The translations under genes and the position numbers were made by a program. Of a stretch of 61,074 nt of DNA, positions 1 through 9,233 are shown piece after piece. This DNA comes from Pseudomonadota bacterium. GTDB taxonomy: Bacteria > Myxococcota_A > UBA796 > SXON01. Each line of letters begins with the position of its first letter. The first letter of the stretch is position 1. The DNA lies in NCBI GenBank assembly GCA_005778355.1, contig SXON01000205.1, positions 1-61,074 on the forward strand, in the 5' to 3' direction. The notes under the pieces are model-generated. The model did no database searches, was not told the DNA's origin, and was given only the letters and a program-made list of their open reading frames with translations.

Positions 1-1656
1 CCGGACTCCGGTGATTGCACGCCCATCGACGAGACCTGCAACGGCCTCGACGACGACTGTGACGGCGAGGTGGACGAGGACGCCCTCGACGCGGCCACCT
101 GGTACCTCGACGCCGACGGCGACGGCCACGGCGACCCCGCCGCGCCCCTGGTCGCCTGCGACGCTCCGACCGGGCACGTGGCGGAAGGGACCGACTGCGA
201 CGACACCGACCCGGCCATCTACCCGGGGGCCGAGGAGACCGGAGGCGACGGCCTCGACAGCGAATGCGACGGCGAGGACGCCCTGCCCCGCCCCGAGGGC
301 GAGCTCTGGCTCGCGGAGGCCAATCGCCGATGGTACGGCGAGGCCGAGGGCGACAACGCCGGCATGAGCACGGCCGGCGGGGAGGACCTCGACGGCGACG
401 GCTTCGACGACCTGGTGGTCGGTGCCTTCGCGGAGCAGTCCACCAGCACCGGCTCGGTGTGCGTGCTCCGGGGCGGGAGCCCGGTGGCCTCGGGCAGCCT
501 GGCGAGCGCCGACGTGGTGCTCCGGGGGCCCGAGGCCTCCAGCCAGGCGGGGCTCGGCGTGGCCATCCTCGGCGACCTCACCGGCAGCGGTCAACCCGTT
601 GTCGTGCTGGGCGCCCCTTTCGCGGACGCGGAGGGCGGCGCGGTGTACGCCTGCGACTGGCCCGCGCTGTCTGCCGGATCCCTCGACGCCTGCGGCCTCG
701 CCGTCACTGGCGAGGCACGGACCGGCGACTACGGCCGGCTCGGCTTCGACGTTTCGGGCGGCGACGTGGACGGGGACGGGCAGGTCGACCTCGTGATGTC
801 AGCTCCATACGCCTCGGGCGTGGTGTACGTGCAGCTTGGCCCGGTTGATGGCGAGATCGCGGCGGGCGACGCCGATATCCGCCTCGAGGGCGAGCCGGGC
901 ACGATGGGCTACGGCGGCTGGCCCGGCTGGGCGCTCGACGCGGCCGCCGACGGCGACGGTGACGGCATCGACGACATCCTGGTGGGCGCGCCGTACCTCG
1001 CCATCGAATCGCGCTACGACGGACGGGTCTACATGGTGAGCGGCGCCATCGCCGGGGGCTCCGCGCTTGCGGACGTCGGCACCGGCCTGGACGGCGAGAT
1101 GGACGACTACGCGGGATGGTCGGTCGCGTGGGCGGGCGACGGCGATGGCGACGGCTACGCCGAGGCGCTCGTCGGCGCCCCCGGCTCCGACGGCCTCGCG
1201 GAGATTTCGGGCTGCGGCCGGGCGTACCTCCTGCCTGGCCCGCTCGAGGGCTCCACGCGACTCGCCGAGGTGGCCACCACCATCGTCGAGGGCGACGAGA
1301 AGGGGGCGTCACTCGGCGAGTCTGTTGCCGCGGCCGGTGACATCGACGGCGACGGAGCGTTGGACATGGCCGTTGGCGTGTCCGAGAGCCTACGAAGCGA
1401 GGCCGACGCCCGCGCCGGCTCCGTCTGCCTACTCTACGGTCCCCTCGCCACGGGCACGCTATTGCCCTCGGCCTGCGACGCCCGCTGGACCGGCGAGGCC
1501 GTCGGCGACAAAGACCTCGCCGGCACGGGCGTGAACGGCGCGGGCGACGTCAACGGCGACGGCTTCGACGATCTCCTGGTCGGCGCCGCGTGGAGCGACG
1601 TCGCCGCCGAGAAGGCCGGCGCCGCCTACCTGCTCTTCGGCGGCGGCGGCGGCTGA
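1..1656 (+). CDS. FG-GAP repeat protein with MopE-type metal-binding motifs, 5' end outside window
   Basis: The reading frame is open at the left edge, so only the last 551 residues are seen. The visible beginning has two Asp/Cys-rich blocks (CNGLDDDCDGEVDED and CDDTDPAIYPGAEE). This motif is common in myxobacterial surface proteins and is annotated as metal-binding after MopE. The rest is a chain of FG-GAP/VCBS-like blades, each with a calcium-loop signature such as DLDGDGFDDLVVGA, DGDGDGIDDILVGAP and DVNGDGFDDLLVGA, as in integrin-alpha beta-propellers. Such proteins are exported and usually bind surfaces, sugars or other proteins. The signal peptide would lie upstream of the window. The substrate cannot be read from sequence. 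The downstream gene is convergent. Confidence 0.85.
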   Translation, partial: PDSGDCTPIDETCNGLDDDCDGEVDEDALDAATWYLDADGDGHGDPAAPLVACDAPTGHVAEGTDCDDTDPAIYPGAEETGGDGLDSECDGEDALPRPEGELWLAEANRRWYGEAEGDNAGMSTAGGEDLDGDGFDDLVVGAFAEQSTSTGSVCVLRGGSPVASGSLASADVVLRGPEASSQAGLGVAILGDLTGSGQPVVVLGAPFADAEGGAVYACDWPALSAGSLDACGLAVTGEARTGDYGRLGFDVSGGDVDGDGQVDLVMSAPYASGVVYVQLGPVDGEIAAGDADIRLEGEPGTMGYGGWPGWALDAAADGDGDGIDDILVGAPYLAIESRYDGRVYMVSGAIAGGSALADVGTGLDGEMDDYAGWSVAWAGDGDGDGYAEALVGAPGSDGLAEISGCGRAYLLPGPLEGSTRLAEVATTIVEGDEKGASLGESVAAAGDIDGDGALDMAVGVSESLRSEADARAGSVCLLYGPLATGTLLPSACDARWTGEAVGDKDLAGTGVNGAGDVNGDGFDDLLVGAAWSDVAAEKAGAAYLLFGGGGG

Positions 1657-1679
1657 GGACGCTCTGGCACGGCGAAAAC

Positions 1680-2219
1680 CTAGCTCGCCGCCCGGTGCTC
1701 CAGGATGTGCACCACCCGCGCCACCGCCTCGGCCACGCGCTCGGGCTCGATCCCCTGGGCCGGCACGTGCAAGAAGGCCGCGGGGAGCCCACAACGCAGG
1801 GACCGGTAGAGCCAGGCGTTGCACACGTAGCTACCCGCGTCGTCCGACAACGGGACCCCGAGCGCGCCCGCCAGCTCCTCGGCGTAGGGGCTCTCGAGCA
1901 CTCCGGGGCCCTCGCCATGGTTGCGCACGCGGACGCCGTCGATGTCGGCGGCCCGCGTGGCGGCGCGGTTGCGTCCATAGCGCTCCACCATCGCCACCTC
2001 GCGACGCACCGCCACGCCGATACCGAGCACCAGCGCAGGTCGCAGCTGTGCGGCGCGCACCAGCGCCAGGGTCACCGATCGGCCGTAGCTCACTGGCATC
2101 GCCTCGCCGATGATGTCGACCCCGCCCACCCGGCGCCCGGACACGGCGCAGGCCACCCGGGCCGAGGGGTTGTCGACCACCTCGCCGAAGGGACCGAATC
2201 CGAGCACCAGCGCGTTCAA
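1680..2219 (-). CDS. Pyroglutamyl-peptidase I family protein (peptidase C15)
   Basis: Likely removes N-terminal pyroglutamate from peptides in the cytoplasm. The protein is 179 aa if it starts at the TTG that gives MNALVLGFGPFGEVVDNPSA, slightly shorter than the usual ~200-215 aa. Family features are visible: the N-terminal GFGPFG block, the Glu region VERYGRNRAATRAADIDG (known ERxAxN-type motif), the catalytic Cys in GSYVCNAWLYRSL, and the His in FLHVPAQG. A GTG at 2237 would add six residues. The same frame runs open much further upstream, but that part overlaps the divergent peptidase gene and does not look like protein. No clear Shine-Dalgarno site decides the start. It is divergent from the M28 peptidase, so the two peptidases may share a control region. 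Confidence 0.85.
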   Translation of the reverse strand: MNALVLGFGPFGEVVDNPSARVACAVSGRRVGGVDIIGEAMPVSYGRSVTLALVRAAQLRPALVLGIGVAVRREVAMVERYGRNRAATRAADIDGVRVRNHGEGPGVLESPYAEELAGALGVPLSDDAGSYVCNAWLYRSLRCGLPAAFLHVPAQGIEPERVAEAVARVVHILEHRAAS

Positions 2220-2295
2220 GGCGCGGGACTGTACCACGTCGCGACAGGTATCGCGCTCATCGACCCCTAGGCCGTGAACCCGATAAGCGGCAAAG

Positions 2296-3693
2296 ATGCT
2301 CCTGGTCGCGATTCTCTCCTGCGCGCACATCACTGTTGCCGTCTCGCCGCTCCCCGCGACGCCCACCACGCCCGAGCCGCCGCCGCCGCTCGACGCGCCC
2401 GCCGCCCCTCCCCGCGACACATCGCCGCCCGTCCCCGACGCGGACGACGCCGCCCGGCAATGGCAGCGTCTCGCGGAGCTGTGTGACGGCGCCGGGCACC
2501 GGCTGGCCGGGAGCCCCGGGCAAGGCCGCGCCGAGCAGATCACCGCCGCCTGGTTCGACGCCGACGGGATCACCGTGCGGCTCGAGCCCGTGAAGGTACC
2601 CACCTGGATCCGCGGGGAAGCAAGCCTGCAGTTGTCGGCGCCCTACACGCAGTCGCTCCCCGTGCTGGCCCTCGGCGGATCGGTGGCTACGCCCGCCTCA
2701 GGCCTCGAGGCCCCCGTGGTCGTGATCCGCGACTTCGCGGAGCTCGGGCCCGCCGTGAAAGGGAAGATCGTGCTCTACAACGTGCCGATGAAGCCAGGCG
2801 TGCCGTCGATCGACCACTACGGCGACGCGGTGGCCTACCGCGGGCAGGGCGCGTCGCGGGCCGCCGAGCACGGCGCCGTCGCGGTGCTGGTGCGCTCGGT
2901 CACGACGCGCTCGCTGGGCACCATCCACACCGGGGGCATGTGGTACGCGCCCGGCGGCGCCAAGATCCCGGCCGCCTCGGTGTCGACCGAGACGGCGGAC
3001 ATGCTCTCGCGGCTCGCGGCGAGCGGCGAGGTGCGGCTCAAGCTCAAGATGGACCCGCGCCACGGGCCGGACAGCGACGCGTTCAACGTGGTGGGCGAGC
3101 TGAAAGGGATCGACCTCGCGCAGGAAGTGGTGGTGATCGGGGCCCACCTCGACAGCTGGGACGTGGGCCAGGGCGCGCACGACGACGGCGCGGGCGTGGT
3201 GCACGTCGTGGAGGCGATGCGCGCGATGAAGGCCCGAGGCGTGCCACGGCGGACCATCCGGGGGGTGCTCTTCGCCAACGAGGAGAACGGCTTGCGCGGC
3301 GGCCGCGCCTACTTCGCCGCCCACGGGCACGAGCGTCACGTGGCGGCGCTGGAGTCTGACCTTGGCGGCGGCTCGCCCCGCGGCTGGGGGGTCACGGCCA
3401 GCCCCGAGCAACGGGCGTGGATCGAGCCCATGCTTTCCGCCAGCCGCCTGTGGGTGCGCGAGGGCGGGGGCGGTGCCGACATCTCGCCGCTCACCGACGA
3501 TGGCGTGCTCTCGGTGGGGCTCATCCCCGACGACGAGCACTACTTCGACTACCACCACACCTGGGCCGACACCGTCGACAAGGTGGATCCCATGGCCCTC
3601 GCCGAGGGCACCATCGCCCTCACCGAGCTCACGTGGGCCCTCGCCAACGCCGAGGCGGCGCCCCCGAAGGCGACGGCGCCTAGCTCCCCGTGA
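2296..3693 (+). CDS. M28 family metallopeptidase lipoprotein (carboxypeptidase Q-like)
   Basis: A 465-aa secreted di-zinc exopeptidase. The start MLLVAILSC gives a very short lipoprotein signal with Cys9 as lipidation site, followed by a Pro-rich linker (to ~50). A PA-type insert lies around residues 140-230. The M28 catalytic domain follows, with the expected zinc ligands: His283 in GAHLDSWD, Asp296/297 in GAHDDGAG, Glu329/330 in NEENG, Asp355 in ESD, and His420/421 in YHHTWADTVDKVD. The overall order matches plasma glutamate carboxypeptidase/carboxypeptidase Q. It probably degrades dipeptides at the cell surface. Its 3' end overlaps the convergent gene by 14 nt. Confidence 0.9.
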   Translation: MLLVAILSCAHITVAVSPLPATPTTPEPPPPLDAPAAPPRDTSPPVPDADDAARQWQRLAELCDGAGHRLAGSPGQGRAEQITAAWFDADGITVRLEPVKVPTWIRGEASLQLSAPYTQSLPVLALGGSVATPASGLEAPVVVIRDFAELGPAVKGKIVLYNVPMKPGVPSIDHYGDAVAYRGQGASRAAEHGAVAVLVRSVTTRSLGTIHTGGMWYAPGGAKIPAASVSTETADMLSRLAASGEVRLKLKMDPRHGPDSDAFNVVGELKGIDLAQEVVVIGAHLDSWDVGQGAHDDGAGVVHVVEAMRAMKARGVPRRTIRGVLFANEENGLRGGRAYFAAHGHERHVAALESDLGGGSPRGWGVTASPEQRAWIEPMLSASRLWVREGGGGADISPLTDDGVLSVGLIPDDEHYFDYHHTWADTVDKVDPMALAEGTIALTELTWALANAEAAPPKATAPSSP

Positions 3694-5407
3694 AGGCGCG
3701 GTAGATCACCCAGGACTCGCCCGTGACCGGCGCGACGCCAATCGCCGTGGCGCCCACTTGCGACGCGAGCCAGGCTCCGATCTCGGGCGGCACCGGCGCG
3801 GCGCGGCTCCACGCGGCCGGCGCCGGTCCCAGCACCTCGACTCGCTTTTTCCCCGACTTCAAGACCCAGAGGGCCTTGAGCTCGCCGTCCCAGCGGGGGG
3901 CCACGGACACCACGTCGTCGAGCTCGGGCGCGGCCTTCACGCCGGCCGCCGCCAGCGCCTCGGGCGAGGGCAGCTCCCAGCCGAGCGCGGCGCCGTCGAG
4001 CGCGACCGCCCGGGGTGCGCCATCGGTACAGAAGAGCGTGCCGGCCACCGAGCCGAACAACGACGCGCAGGCCGGCTCCAGCGTGGCCGTGGCCAGCGTG
4101 GCACCGGCCGGCACGGCCCAGCCCGGGCGCGTGGCCAGGACGCGAGCGCCGCCTGGGTCGGCACGCAACCACGACGACGCGATGCCGGTTGGCGTGCTCA
4201 CCCACGCGATCCAGTCGCCCTGGCCGGGGCGATCGTCGATGAGCTTCTTCACCGGGTCGCCGAGCGCGGTGCCGAGCCAGCCCCGCAAGGCGGCGCCGTC
4301 GGGCATTCCCTCCAGCTGCGCCCAGGTGGTGCGCGCGCGGTCGCGGTGGCCCTGCTCGGCGGCGTCGATCACCCCGAGCAGGAGCGCCAGCGGCGAGGTG
4401 GCCGGGGGGCCCGAGGGGCACTCCACCGCGAAGGGGAAGGCCACCCCGGCGGTGCCGGGCGGGGTGAGCGTGAGCGCGTAGCGGACGAAGCCGTCGCAAC
4501 CGCGGGCGAGGGCGAGCGGGTTCTTGGCGGTGGCCACCCGTGCGAGGTGCGAGCCCGGCGCTCGGCCGAGCTCCAGCAGGCCCGCCTCGGGACCCGGCGG
4601 CGACACGCCGAGCCGCGACCCGAGAACCTGGGCGACCGATCCCACGGGATCGAGCCGCATCGACCCCTCGGAAACGGGGGACAAGGCCTGTAGTTTCCAC
4701 CACTCGCTCGTCTCGCCGCGCCCCGCTCCGGGCAAGTTCACGCCGATGGTGGGCACATCGGAGGCCACCGGCAGCCCGGCCGGGATGGCGACCATGCCGC
4801 CGTCGCCGATCAGCACCGGGTCGACGCGGAAGGGCTGCCCGCCCGCGGTGAGCAGGTAGATGCCCTCCTGGGCCTGGACGATGGCCTCCCAGGCCTGCTC
4901 GCGCAGCGACGAGTCGGGGTGCTCGGTGATCCAGCGCTGGATGGTCTTCGGGTCGCCCGACTTCGCGGCGTCTTCAAAACTCCACGCCTCCTCCTGGCGT
5001 CTCGCCTGCTCGGTGTAGGGCGACTCCGGATAACGGGCGAGGAAAGCCTTCATCGCGCGGGCCGTGCCCTCGGACTGGGCGGTGGAGAAGGCGAGATCGT
5101 ACAGGCGGGTGCGCGCGTCTTTGGCCTCCGGCCAGTCACTGAAGCGGGCGACGAAGGCCTCGTAGGCATCGACCGTGTCGGCGGCCTTGGCGGCGCAATA
5201 GCCGGCCTGCGCCCGGATGCGTCGCAAATCGTAGTCTTCGGAGCCGAAGGCGTTGCGGTCTTCCCACTCGTCGATCTTCTCGACGGCATCCGCACATTTG
5301 CCGTCGGCCATCAGCTTGGCCACCTGGTCGGCCTTCTTGGCCTGGGCCACGCCCGGCGACAAGATCATTGTCGCGACAACTACGGCTCGCAGCGCGCCCT
5401 TTTTCAT
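3680..5407 (-). CDS. Exported TPR-like repeat protein of unknown function
   Basis: 575 aa with a clear signal peptide (MKKGALRAVVVATMILSPGVAQA, cleavage near residue 23). Residues ~25-190 are alpha-helical with a tetratricopeptide-like pattern (for example AYEAFVARFSDWPEAKDARTR and AMKAFLARYPESPYTEQARR), as in outer-membrane or periplasmic assembly scaffolds. The remaining ~380 residues are rich in Gly, Pro and Ala with no recognised domain. A role as a periplasmic scaffold is only inferred. It is followed, 52 nt upstream on the same strand, by another exported protein gene, so the two may be co-transcribed. Confidence 0.75.
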   Translation of the reverse strand: MKKGALRAVVVATMILSPGVAQAKKADQVAKLMADGKCADAVEKIDEWEDRNAFGSEDYDLRRIRAQAGYCAAKAADTVDAYEAFVARFSDWPEAKDARTRLYDLAFSTAQSEGTARAMKAFLARYPESPYTEQARRQEEAWSFEDAAKSGDPKTIQRWITEHPDSSLREQAWEAIVQAQEGIYLLTAGGQPFRVDPVLIGDGGMVAIPAGLPVASDVPTIGVNLPGAGRGETSEWWKLQALSPVSEGSMRLDPVGSVAQVLGSRLGVSPPGPEAGLLELGRAPGSHLARVATAKNPLALARGCDGFVRYALTLTPPGTAGVAFPFAVECPSGPPATSPLALLLGVIDAAEQGHRDRARTTWAQLEGMPDGAALRGWLGTALGDPVKKLIDDRPGQGDWIAWVSTPTGIASSWLRADPGGARVLATRPGWAVPAGATLATATLEPACASLFGSVAGTLFCTDGAPRAVALDGAALGWELPSPEALAAAGVKAAPELDDVVSVAPRWDGELKALWVLKSGKKRVEVLGPAPAAWSRAAPVPPEIGAWLASQVGATAIGVAPVTGESWVIYRAFTGS

Positions 5408-5459
5408 GGCCGGCCGGTCGCTAACAAGGGCGGAGGGGAAGGGCTCGCCGCCGCCTCGC

Positions 5460-6086
5460 CTATCGGGCGAGGGACTTCGCGCGCGCCTCGAAGGCGTCCA
5501 TCAGGTCGGGGAGGGCGCTCGTCATCCCGTACTTCATCACGCTGGTGGGCATCTTTCCCACCTCCGTCCACCACTGGTAGCCCACCGTCACCCCGCTCGA
5601 CTCCTGGCGCACCGACCACCAGCCGGCGCTGGTCTTTTCCCAGTCCGCGTCGGTCACGACCGTCGCGATCTTGTCCTGGAAGGGCGCCGGGTCGACCATC
5701 TTCCAGCACGTCGTGTAGCTGCTGGCGGTCGTGCTCTCGCGGATCGCCGCGACGAGCTGGCGTCGCACGTGCACCGCGCCGAACACGAGCCCCACGTCGA
5801 AGCGAAGGTAGGCGTGATTCGAGTCGATCCAGCTGTTGTACTCGTAGCCGAACTGGTCGGGCACCCACTGGTCCTGGCTGTCGAGGTCGGCCAGCGCCGT
5901 CTTCCAGGCGGAAAACGGCGTTTGCGAAGGCATGGAGAACCGAACACCGAGCACCGACTTGCCGTCGAGGATCGCCTCCCCGGTCGCGACGCCCTTGCCG
6001 CTCTGGGCCACGGTCGGCTCGGGGATGGCGCGGAAGGCCGCGTCGTCGCAGGCCAGGGCATCGGTCAAGAGGAGGAGCCAAGTCAC
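5460..6086 (-). CDS. Exported SRPBCC/START-like domain protein
   Basis: 208 aa starting at GTG 6086 with a short hydrophobic leader (MTWLLLLTDALA). The mature part has the pattern of the START/SRPBCC lipid-binding fold: a strand-rich middle (GVRFSMPSQTPFSAWKTAL, then TVVTDADWEKTSAGWWSVRQ) and a long C-terminal helix (LPDLMDAFEARAKSLAR). The fold holds hydrophobic ligands in related families. Ligand and location are not shown by the sequence beyond export. It sits immediately upstream of the TPR-like gene on the same strand. Confidence 0.65.
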   Translation of the reverse strand: MTWLLLLTDALACDDAAFRAIPEPTVAQSGKGVATGEAILDGKSVLGVRFSMPSQTPFSAWKTALADLDSQDQWVPDQFGYEYNSWIDSNHAYLRFDVGLVFGAVHVRRQLVAAIRESTTASSYTTCWKMVDPAPFQDKIATVVTDADWEKTSAGWWSVRQESSGVTVGYQWWTEVGKMPTSVMKYGMTSALPDLMDAFEARAKSLAR

Positions 6087-6134
6087 GGGGCGACTGTAGC
6101 CGATCAGGTTGCCATCGTCCCAGTCGAGGCGACG

Positions 6135-6335
6135 CTAGCCGCCCCCCACCGCGCGAATCACCTCCACTCGGTCGCCCTCGCGCAAACGGTGCTCACGATG
6201 CTGTCCGCGAGGCACCACCTCCCCGTTGACCGCCACCGCCACGCCCTCGGGGTTGGCCCCCACCGTCTCCACCAGCGCACGCACATCGATGTCGTCGGTC
6301 ACGTCGCGCGACTCGCCGTTGACCAGGAGCCTCAT
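6135..6335 (-). CDS. thiS: ThiS-like ubiquitin-fold sulfur carrier protein
   Basis: 66 aa ending in RAVGGG, the di-glycine tail that is adenylated and thiocarboxylated in ThiS/MoaD-type sulfur carriers. The body (MRLLVNGESRDV...VNGEVVPRGQH...LREGDRVEVIRAVGGG) has the usual ThiS pattern, including VNGE and GDRVEVI. In thiamine synthesis ThiS donates sulfur to the thiazole ring; other ThiS-like proteins serve other pathways, and no thi genes are nearby. The ATG overlaps the pilT stop codon (ATGA), which suggests translational coupling to pilT rather than to a thiamine operon. Confidence 0.85.
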   Translation of the reverse strand: MRLLVNGESRDVTDDIDVRALVETVGANPEGVAVAVNGEVVPRGQHREHRLREGDRVEVIRAVGGG

Positions 6336-7423
6336 CGCGCGCCCACCGGCCGCGCCGGGGCGCCGGGCGTGGGCATGTCGTCGAAGAGCTTGGGGTCGTT
6401 GGCGTACTGCATCGCCAGCTCGCGGCTGATCTTCTTCTTGATCGCGAGGTCCTTCAGGGCCGTCGACATCGTCTGGTTGCCGTCGGCCTTGCCCGCTTGC
6501 ATCAAAGACGGGATCTGGAACAGCTTGTTCTCGCGGATCAGGTTTCGAATCGCCGAGTTGACGATCAACACCTCCTGAGCCGCCACGCGCCCAGGCTCGA
6601 ACTGCTTCTTGATCAAGGCCTGCGTGACCACCGCCATCAACGACGACGCCAACATCGTGCGAATCTGCTGCTGCGCCTCGTGAGGGAAGGCGTCGATCAC
6701 GCGATCCACCGTCTCCGGGGCAGAGTTGGTGTGGAGCGTGCCAAACACGAGGTGACCGGTCTCCGCCGCCGAAATCGCCAACGAGATGGTCTCCAGGTCG
6801 CGCATCTCGCCCACGAGGATCACGTCGGGGTCTTCGCGCAGCGCGCTGCGGAGCGCGTTGGCGAAAGACTTGGTGTCGGTGCCCACCTCGCGCTGGTTGA
6901 TGATGCACTTCTGTGGCGCGTGGACGAACTCGACCGGGTCTTCCACGGTGAGGATGTGCTCGGCGCGGTTGCGGTTGATGAAGTCGACCACCGCCGCGAG
7001 GGTGGAGGACTTGCCCGAGCCGGGGGGCCCGGTGACGAGCACCAGCCCGCGCTTGAAGTTCGCGATGCGGTTGAACACCGGCGGCAGGCCCAGCTCCTCC
7101 ATCGAGAGGATCTTCGTGGGGATCTGCCGCATCACCACGCCGATACCACGGCTCTGCGTGAACACGTTCACCCGGAAGCGGGCGAGGCCCTTGAAGGCCA
7201 GCGCGAAGTCGGTCTCGAGGTTGTTCTCGAAGGCGATGCGTTGTTTTTCCGGCATCATCGAGTAGGCGAGTCGCTTGGCGTCGTCGGCACCAAGCGGGGG
7301 CACGTCGAGGCGGTGGATCTCGCCGTCCTTGCGAATGGCGGGACGCTCGGCGGCGCCGAAGTGAATGTCGCTGGCGCGGTTGTCGACAGCGAACTTGAGC
7401 AGCTCGTGGATGCGGATGGCCAT
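6332..7423 (-). CDS. pilT: Type IV pilus retraction ATPase PilT
   Basis: 363 aa. The start is taken at the ATG giving MAIRIHELLKFAVDN, the normal PilT N-terminus, rather than at an in-frame upstream codon. Motifs: Walker A GPPGSGKSS (132-140), Asp box and Walker B around VILVGEMRDLET (201-212), the His box TGHLVFGTLHTNSA, and the QALIKK region. PilT is a cytoplasmic hexameric ATPase that depolymerises type IV pili and drives twitching motility, a hallmark of gliding predatory bacteria. The 3' end overlaps thiS by 4 nt. The asparagine-synthase-like gene starts divergently 52 nt away. Confidence 0.95.
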   Translation of the reverse strand: MAIRIHELLKFAVDNRASDIHFGAAERPAIRKDGEIHRLDVPPLGADDAKRLAYSMMPEKQRIAFENNLETDFALAFKGLARFRVNVFTQSRGIGVVMRQIPTKILSMEELGLPPVFNRIANFKRGLVLVTGPPGSGKSSTLAAVVDFINRNRAEHILTVEDPVEFVHAPQKCIINQREVGTDTKSFANALRSALREDPDVILVGEMRDLETISLAISAAETGHLVFGTLHTNSAPETVDRVIDAFPHEAQQQIRTMLASSLMAVVTQALIKKQFEPGRVAAQEVLIVNSAIRNLIRENKLFQIPSLMQAGKADGNQTMSTALKDLAIKKKISRELAMQYANDPKLFDDMPTPGAPARPVGAR

Positions 7424-7475
7424 CGCCGCCGCAGAATAGCAACCTGAGCGCCGCCGCGAGATAGACCGCCCCGCC

Positions 7476-9233
7476 ATGGGCGGCATCGCCGGGATCGTGC
7501 GTCGCGACAGCTCGCCCAGCGAGGCGGAACGGGCCGCGCTGGGCTCAGGCAGCCGTCACTCGGGGGAGAACGCCTGCTTCACGGCCCGTCCGCGCAGCAC
7601 GATGGCGAGCAATGACGCCCTGGTGGTGTGCGTGGCGGGGCACTTCGACCGGGCCCCACAAACAGGCCAGAGCGCCGCCGACGTGGTGCTCGATGGCTGG
7701 TCGCGCGAGGGCGCGGGCGTTTTCGGCCAGGTGGAAGGGGCGTGGGTCGCGGTCGTCTGGGAGCGCAAGGCCCGTCGGCTGCACCTGTTCCGCGACCCTT
7801 TTGGGATCCGTCGCCTGTACTACGCCGAGAACGGCGGTCGCCTCGCCTTTGCCTCGGCGCTGCGCCCCCTGCTCGACGTGCCGGGCACCTCCCGCGAGCT
7901 CGCGCGCGAGCACCTCGCCGAGTACCTGTCCTTCCGGTACGTGCACGCGCCGCGCACACTGTTGCGGGACGTGCAGGCCCTGCCACCCGGCCACCGGTTG
8001 ACCTGCGAGGGCGGAACGATCCGCGTGGAACCGTGGTTCCGCCTGCGACACAGCCCGCCGTACAGCCCGCTGCCCAGCGACGAGGACACGCTGCCCGAGC
8101 TGGAGAAGCGCCTCTTCCGCGCCGTGGCCGCGCGGGCGAGCGGCAAGGAGCGCGTGGGCGTGTTCCTGTCGGGGGGCCTCGACAGCAGCGCCATCACCTG
8201 GGCCGCCTCGCGCCTCGGTCCGGTCAATACCTTCACCGTGGGCGTGCGCGACGGCGATGACGACGAGGCCCCCTACGCCGGCCGCGTGGCCACCCTGCTC
8301 CGCACCCGGCACGAGGTGGTGAAGGTGGCGCCGGAACAGATGGAGGGCGCCCTCCCCTCGATCGTGCACGCCGCCGACGGCCCGGTGACGGATCCCGCCG
8401 CGATCCCGCAGTACCTCCTCGGAAAGTCGGCGCGCGCCACGGTCGACGTGATCCTCTGCGGCGATGGCGGCGACGAGATCTTCGGCGGTCGCATGGTGGG
8501 GGTGCTCGCATCGCAGCTGCGGGTGTCCACGTGGCTTCGGCGCCTCCCCGGCCCGGGCCGCAAGCTCGCGGCCAGCCTCTTTGGCAGCGCCCGCCCCGAG
8601 ATCGAAGACGACGATTCGCCCTTCGGCCTCGCCCGGCTCGTGGGCGGCGTGGTGGCCTTCGACGCCACCGCACGCAGCCAGCTCATGCGCGATCCGGGCT
8701 GGGTGCGCCCGGGCATCCGTCGCACCGCGCTCGAGCCCTTCTACCGGGAGGTGGTGAGCGACCCGATCAACGAGATCCTCCACGCCTACTTGCGTGGTCG
8801 AATGCCGGAAGATGCCCTCGCCCGCACCGGTGCGGTGGCCCAGCTCGCCGACCTCGGCCTCCGCGCGCCCTTGCTCGACCGCGACCTCGTGGCCTGGCTG
8901 GCCACCATCCCGGGACCCTGGAAGGTGCGCGACCGCATTGGCCAGCCGATCACCAAGTGGCCCCTTCGCGCGTTGCTCAAGCCGGTGCTCGGTCGCCCGC
9001 TCGTGTCGCGACCCAAGCGCGTGCTGCCGGGCCCGTGGCGCCGGTGGTTCCAGGGCCCGCTCGAGCCCTTCCTCCGGGCCAGGGTGGCGCAACTCAAGGA
9101 AGATCCCCTCAAGTTGTTCATGCCCGGCGCGATTGACCAACTGGCCGCGCGGGTGGAGGCGCCCGGCGTGGCCGAGCGCCTGTGGACGCTCATCTTCCTC
9201 GACGCCTGGTGTCGCGACGTGGGGGCGGTGTAG
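7476..9233 (+). CDS. Asparagine synthase-family protein lacking the catalytic Cys2
   Basis: 585 aa with the two-domain plan of glutamine-hydrolysing asparagine synthetase. An N-terminal Ntn-type domain (1-~200) has RDPFGIRRLYY and ALRPLLDVPG blocks. A C-terminal ATP-pyrophosphatase domain has the PP-loop VFLSGGLDSSA (S232-S238) and GDGGDEIFGG. The normal sequence MCGIAGI is here MGGIAGI, so the nucleophile that releases ammonia from glutamine is absent at the annotated start. Related proteins without this Cys include beta-lactam synthetase and some peptide cyclases, so it may use free ammonia or close an amide/lactam from another substrate. The last 21 codons are repeated at 14788-14850. Confidence 0.85.
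   Translation: MGGIAGIVRRDSSPSEAERAALGSGSRHSGENACFTARPRSTMASNDALVVCVAGHFDRAPQTGQSAADVVLDGWSREGAGVFGQVEGAWVAVVWERKARRLHLFRDPFGIRRLYYAENGGRLAFASALRPLLDVPGTSRELAREHLAEYLSFRYVHAPRTLLRDVQALPPGHRLTCEGGTIRVEPWFRLRHSPPYSPLPSDEDTLPELEKRLFRAVAARASGKERVGVFLSGGLDSSAITWAASRLGPVNTFTVGVRDGDDDEAPYAGRVATLLRTRHEVVKVAPEQMEGALPSIVHAADGPVTDPAAIPQYLLGKSARATVDVILCGDGGDEIFGGRMVGVLASQLRVSTWLRRLPGPGRKLAASLFGSARPEIEDDDSPFGLARLVGGVVAFDATARSQLMRDPGWVRPGIRRTALEPFYREVVSDPINEILHAYLRGRMPEDALARTGAVAQLADLGLRAPLLDRDLVAWLATIPGPWKVRDRIGQPITKWPLRALLKPVLGRPLVSRPKRVLPGPWRRWFQGPLEPFLRARVAQLKEDPLKLFMPGAIDQLAARVEAPGVAERLWTLIFLDAWCRDVGAV

Noticed and set aside
7545..9140. Minus-strand open frame of 531 codons opposite the asparagine-synthase gene
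   Set aside because: The translation is His/Arg/Glu-rich low complexity, as expected for antisense of high-G+C genes. The plus strand has clear family motifs.
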